In this document: positions 61,054-64,000 of the stretch, piece by piece
Layout: every line of letters starts with the position of its first letter
Position numbering within the stretch: position 1 is the stretch's first letter
Assembly: GCA_947495295.1 (NCBI GenBank)
Contig: CANLYJ010000002.1
Coordinates: 496,001 to 560,000 of the forward strand
Reading direction: 5' to 3'
Length of the DNA: 64,000 nt
From: an uncultured Paracoccaceae bacterium
Lineage (GTDB): Bacteria; Pseudomonadota; Alphaproteobacteria; Rhodobacterales; Rhodobacteraceae
Made by a program: the position numbers and the translations under genes
The notes under the pieces: generated by a model
Seen by the model: only the letters and a program-made list of their open reading frames with translations
What the model was told of the DNA's origin: nothing
Databases searched by the model: none

Positions 61054-61121
61054 AATTCCTGGTACAGGAATTGAGAAAAATCCTTGCAAGGATTTTGTCC
61101 AGACTTTTTGAAAAAGTCTGG
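61054..61121. repeat. Three consecutive palindromes between dapE and rnr
   Basis: AATTCCT/AGGAATT (61054-61072), the perfect palindrome AAAATCCTTGCAAGGATTTT (61077-61096) and CCAGACTTTT/AAAAGTCTGG (61099-61121). The middle one matches the palindrome at 62906-62927, differing only in the centre. Confidence 0.8.
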
Positions 61122-61135
61122 GTGCGCCGCAATGG

Positions 61136-62281
61136 TCAGGCGAAATAATCAGTGAGGATACGCTTGTAGATTGCCTTGAGCTGACCAATCTGTTCAACCG
61201 ACACACATTCATCCACCTGGTGCATCGTCTTGCCAACAAGGCCGAATTCAACCACGGGGCAATGATCCTTCACGAAACGGGCATCAGACGTGCCGCCAGA
61301 GGTGGACATCACAGGTGTTACACCGGTTTCGGCGGCCACAGCAGCAGATACCAAATCGGACAAATCACCCGGCGGGGTCAGAAAGCTTTCGCCCGAAACC
61401 TTCACTTTGATATCAACATCAACGTCAAATGCATCGGTCAAGTGACCCGCCTCTTCGCCCATCCAATCAACGATTGCCTGGCTGGTATGAGCGTCATTGA
61501 ACCGGACGTTGACTGCGGCGGTGCATTGGGCTGGAATCACATTGGTGGCCGGGTTGCCGGTATCGATGGTTACCACTGCAAGGGTTGAAGGATCAAAATG
61601 CGCCGTCCCTTCGTCCAGCACATGTGATGACAAGCGATCCACAAGGCGTGCGAGCGCCGGGATCGGGTTTTTGGCCCGGTGCGGATAAGCAGAATGCCCT
61701 TGCACCCCGCGCACTGTGAACCAGGCGGTCAGCGACCCACGCCGCCCGATTTTCATCGCCTCGCCCATAATATCGGGGCAGGTCGGCTCACCGACCAGGC
61801 AAACGCTCATCGCCTCGCCCTGCGCTTGCATCCAGTCCAGCAGCGCGGTTGTGCCATGCAATGCTTCGCCTTCCTCGTCACCAGTAATCGCCAGCACAAC
61901 CGCCCCATCAGGGGGTGTTTCGGTCACAAAATCGATTGCGGCGGCAGCAAAGGCCGCAACGCCAGATTTCATATCGGTGGACCCGCGACCATAAAGATAA
62001 CCGTCCTTGATCGCTGCCCCGAAAGGAAAGACCGACCAGTCACTTTCATTGCCCACCGGAACGACATCGGTGTGACCGTTGAACCCAAAGGTGCGGTTGG
62101 CCCCCTTGCGCCCCCAACGGGCATATAAGTTCGGAACACCCCCGCGATCGACACGTGTGCAATCAAAACCGCCGTCTGACAGCAGTTTTTTCAAAAGCAC
62201 GAGCGCGCCCCCTTCGGCCGGTGTCACGGAGGGGCAGCGAACAAGGTCAGCAGTCAGGGTGACGGGATCAACAGGTGTCAT
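61136..62281 (-). CDS. dapE: Succinyl-diaminopimelate desuccinylase DapE
   Basis: The 381-residue zinc hydrolase cleaves N-succinyl-LL-DAP in the lysine/murein pathway. [20 protein letters not shown] carries the metal His and Asp; [20 protein letters not shown] the second Asp; [12 protein letters not shown] the catalytic Glu pair; and [20 protein letters not shown] the final His. [16 protein letters not shown] opens the protein in the usual way. It is transcribed with dapD and the three small genes between them. Confidence 0.95.
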   Translation of the reverse strand: MTPVDPVTLTADLVRCPSVTPAEGGALVLLKKLLSDGGFDCTRVDRGGVPNLYARWGRKGANRTFGFNGHTDVVPVGNESDWSVFPFGAAIKDGYLYGRGSTDMKSGVAAFAAAAIDFVTETPPDGAVVLAITGDEEGEALHGTTALLDWMQAQGEAMSVCLVGEPTCPDIMGEAMKIGRRGSLTAWFTVRGVQGHSAYPHRAKNPIPALARLVDRLSSHVLDEGTAHFDPSTLAVVTIDTGNPATNVIPAQCTAAVNVRFNDAHTSQAIVDWMGEEAGHLTDAFDVDVDIKVKVSGESFLTPPGDLSDLVSAAVAAETGVTPVMSTSGGTSDARFVKDHCPVVEFGLVGKTMHQVDECVSVEQIGQLKAIYKRILTDYFA

Positions 62282-62334
62282 GAAAGGCTCCTTTCAGAGC
62301 TGGCTACCCGGATGGCGGCTTGGATGCAAATCTG

Positions 62335-62856
62335 TCAGGTGGCCTGCGGCACGTGATGTTCCAGATAAACCAAATATGGGTCCAGCGCGGGATCATTGAA
62401 ATTCTCTGCATAGCGCGGAATGCGCTTGAAACCGTAACGCTCATACATCGTCAGCATCGGCGTGTTACCTTTGATCGTATCGGCGTAAAGCACCTTGCAA
62501 CCCATCTGGCGGGCCTCTGCCATGCGCGTCTCAAACAGCTGGCGGCCAAGCCCCAATCCCTGCGCTTCAGGCTTAACAAACATGCGCTTCAACTCTGCGG
62601 CATCATCGCGAACCATGCGGATCATACCGCAGCCCATTAGTGTGCCATCCTCGGCTGTGGCTAATAACAATCTGTTTCGAGGCGGGAGCAGTTCATCTGC
62701 ATGGGCCATGGTTTCGGCGGCCAATTCTTTTGGTGATAGCTGAGGGCCACCGATTTCAGTCAATTTGTCCGCCATAATCGTGTAATACTGGCAAAGCAGC
62801 GCTTCAAACGCTGCCGCGTCGGGGATGTCTGCCGCAAATGAAAGAGTGATGTTCAT
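62335..62856 (-). CDS. GNAT-family N-acetyltransferase
   Basis: A 173-residue GNAT protein. The acetyl-CoA loop is KRMFVKPEAQGLGLGRQLFE (Q-x-x-G-L-G variant) and TPMLTMYERYGFKRIPRYAE is the typical second half. An N-terminal strand (ADIPDAAAFEALLCQYYTIM) fits the fold. Acceptor unknown. It sits between dapE and the small dapD-side genes on the same strand, but no link to lysine synthesis follows from the sequence. Confidence 0.85.
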   Translation of the reverse strand: MNITLSFAADIPDAAAFEALLCQYYTIMADKLTEIGGPQLSPKELAAETMAHADELLPPRNRLLLATAEDGTLMGCGMIRMVRDDAAELKRMFVKPEAQGLGLGRQLFETRMAEARQMGCKVLYADTIKGNTPMLTMYERYGFKRIPRYAENFNDPALDPYLVYLEHHVPQAT

Positions 62857-62883
62857 AGTGAAACGGTCCTGCGCGCGATACGC

Positions 62884-62927
62884 CAGAAATTTCCAAATTT
62901 CTGACCAAAATCCTTGGAAGGATTTTG
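62884..62927. repeat. Paired palindromes before the GNAT gene
   Basis: CAGAAATTT/AAATTTCTG (62884-62903) and CAAAATCCTT/AAGGATTTTG (62906-62927), each with a two-base centre. The second belongs to the family at 61077-61096. Confidence 0.75.
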
Positions 62928-62943
62928 CGGGCTGCGCGAAACT

Positions 62944-63288
62944 TCAGGTTTTCTCATCAAAAAACGGGGTCATCTGGGCAACGATTACGCTGTTTTCGTC
63001 AAGCGCTCTTTGCATCAGCGCCTTTTCATCGTCCGAGATGTCATGCCCTTCGGCAAGCCGTTCATCCAACGTGCCGTAACCTGACACATCCAGTGGTGCC
63101 AGATCTGCCTGTTTGAGGATGGCGACGGTTTCGCGTACAGCTTCGGCTTCGTCCACGCCACTGGCATAGCACATCAGCGCGCCGCCTGTGGCCCCTTCAG
63201 GCAGCCCGTCACCCTTGTTTCGGCCAACCTCAACCAGCAGCGTATAGACCTTTTGTCTGGATTTCTTTTCCGCCATTGCCTGCGTCAT
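62944..63288 (-). CDS. Small conserved hypothetical protein of the dap cluster
   Basis: A 114-residue acidic protein: KVYTLLVEVGRNKGDGLPEG, then TGGALMCYASGVDEAEAVRE and DVSGYGTLDERLAEGHDISD. There is no signal sequence or membrane segment. I recall similar proteins next to dapD in Rhodobacteraceae but know no function. The start overlaps the stop of the next gene upstream by 4 bases (ATGA). Confidence 0.65.
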   Translation of the reverse strand: MTQAMAEKKSRQKVYTLLVEVGRNKGDGLPEGATGGALMCYASGVDEAEAVRETVAILKQADLAPLDVSGYGTLDERLAEGHDISDDEKALMQRALDENSVIVAQMTPFFDEKT

Positions 63289-63560
63289 TCCTTGTCTTCC
63301 CAGCGGGATCGCACCGCCCAGATTGTCGAGACGATAATCACGATCTGCAACGGGGCATAGATCACTGCCATCAGAAACAGCACCAGCCAGAACAATGAAA
63401 GCTGCATCAGGTAGATGAAGGTCAGTGCCGGGTTCCAGAGGGCAGCAAGCAGCAGCGCAATGATCAGCACGTCAGCGGCCACTGGCAGCCATGCTGCCTT
63501 GAAGGACGGGCGTTCGCCCGCCGCAATACGCTTGCGCGCCAGTGTCCGGCTGATGATCAC
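63285..63560 (-). CDS. Small membrane protein of the dap cluster
   Basis: A 91-residue protein starting at GTG 63560, immediately after the dapD stop. Three hydrophobic segments lie near residues 26-44, 46-63 and 66-83 (LPVAADVLIIALLLAALWNP, LMQLSLFWLVLFLMAVIYAP). It ends RSRWEDKE. No family recognised. The tight packing indicates co-transcription with dapD. Confidence 0.65.
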   Translation of the reverse strand: MIISRTLARKRIAAGERPSFKAAWLPVAADVLIIALLLAALWNPALTFIYLMQLSLFWLVLFLMAVIYAPLQIVIIVSTIWAVRSRWEDKE

Positions 63561-64000
63561 CTAGTCGCGCAACAATTCGTTGATGCCAGTCTTGGAGCGG
63601 GTTCGTTCGTCCACCCGTTTCACGATCACAGCACAATAAAGGCTGACATTGTTCTTGGAAGGCATGGAGCCTGCGACGACGACCGAATAGGGGGGCACCT
63701 CGCCGTACGTGACCTCACCGGTTTCGCGGTCCACGATCTTGGTTGACTGGCCGATGAAGACGCCCATGCCAAGGACGGAACCCTCGCGGACGATACAGCC
63801 TTCGACCACTTCTGACCGGGCACCAATAAAACAGTTATCCTCGATGATCGTCGGGCCTGCCTGCATCGGCTCCAGCACGCCGCCGATACCAACGCCGCCA
63901 GACAGATGCACGTTCTTGCCGATCTGCGCGCAGGACCCGACCGTGGCCCATGTATCAACCATCGTGCCTTCATCCACATAGGCACCAAGGTTCACGAAAG
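63561..64000 (-). CDS. dapD: Tetrahydrodipicolinate N-succinyltransferase DapD (N-terminus outside window)
   Basis: C-terminal 146 residues of a left-handed beta-helix acyltransferase using succinyl-CoA in lysine/DAP synthesis. The hexapeptide repeats are plain: [71 protein letters not shown] at the end is the DapD-specific tail. The frame continues past base 64000, so the GTG at 63995 is internal. Three genes then follow toward dapE on the same strand. Confidence 0.95.
   Translation of the reverse strand, partial: FVNLGAYVDEGTMVDTWATVGSCAQIGKNVHLSGGVGIGGVLEPMQAGPTIIEDNCFIGARSEVVEGCIVREGSVLGMGVFIGQSTKIVDRETGEVTYGEVPPYSVVVAGSMPSKNNVSLYCAVIVKRVDERTRSKTGINELLRD

Overview
The window reads as chromosomal DNA of an alphaproteobacterium, most likely a Rhodobacteraceae (roseobacter-type) marine species. 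The basis is a moderately GC-rich coding style and several family types I associate with that group: a SelD fused to an N-terminal FAD oxidoreductase, an AttH/CrtC-like protein behind an FtsX permease, a GSCFA protein, a RibA with a degenerate N-terminal half, and a dapE/dapD block with small helper genes. This is recognition by family, not a database search. I see no rRNA, tRNA, CRISPR array or intact transposase.

Layout. 1-5.1 kb (+): end of an FtsX-type ABC permease, an AttH/CrtC-like lipocalin, a flavin-binding protein and the SelD fusion. 5.2-6.6 kb (-): a GFA-family protein and mnmH, which with selD makes a selenouridine tRNA module. 6.7-10.4 kb (+): two tandem paralogous beta-helix/membrane proteins of unknown function. 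10.6-12.4 kb: a scrap zone with a small secreted protein, a possible sigma-like regulator and relics including a tyrosine recombinase. 12.4-22.9 kb: a LysR regulator divergent from a ten-gene polar-amino-acid import and catabolic operon (periplasmic binding protein, two permeases, ATPase, class III aminotransferase, both subunits of a 3-oxoacid CoA-transferase, two M20 hydrolases, alanine-racemase-like enzyme). I infer it degrades an N-acylated or peptidic beta-amino acid; the substrate is unknown. A 260-bp MITE-like element flanked by CTAG follows at 23.0-23.3 kb.

23.4-47.5 kb is a large surface-polysaccharide region: an FkbM methyltransferase, a HAD phosphatase, two multi-domain nucleotidyltransferase fusions, a sugar O-methyltransferase-like gene, a GT-A-like glycosyltransferase, GSCFA, GDSH/SGNH and sulfotransferase genes, and a complete kpsSDCEMT operon (Kdo-linked, ABC-transporter-dependent capsule). 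It is interrupted at 30.4-36.0 kb by an S41 protease-like lipoprotein, two small lipoproteins, an alpha/beta hydrolase, a membrane-bound AraC regulator and a MipA-like outer-membrane protein, followed by a relic of a family 2 glycosyltransferase.

48.0-64.0 kb is housekeeping: serB, a HemG-like flavodoxin behind a perfect FNR box, GNAT and rhodanese genes, an OmpR-type response regulator, ribA, a flavin-binding protein broken by one in-frame TAG, a YkuD transpeptidase, rppH, a lytic transglycosylase, a WYL regulator divergent from a GST, rnr, dapE and the start-truncated dapD. Two families of small palindromic repeats lie between these genes; both copies of one sit between convergent gene ends.
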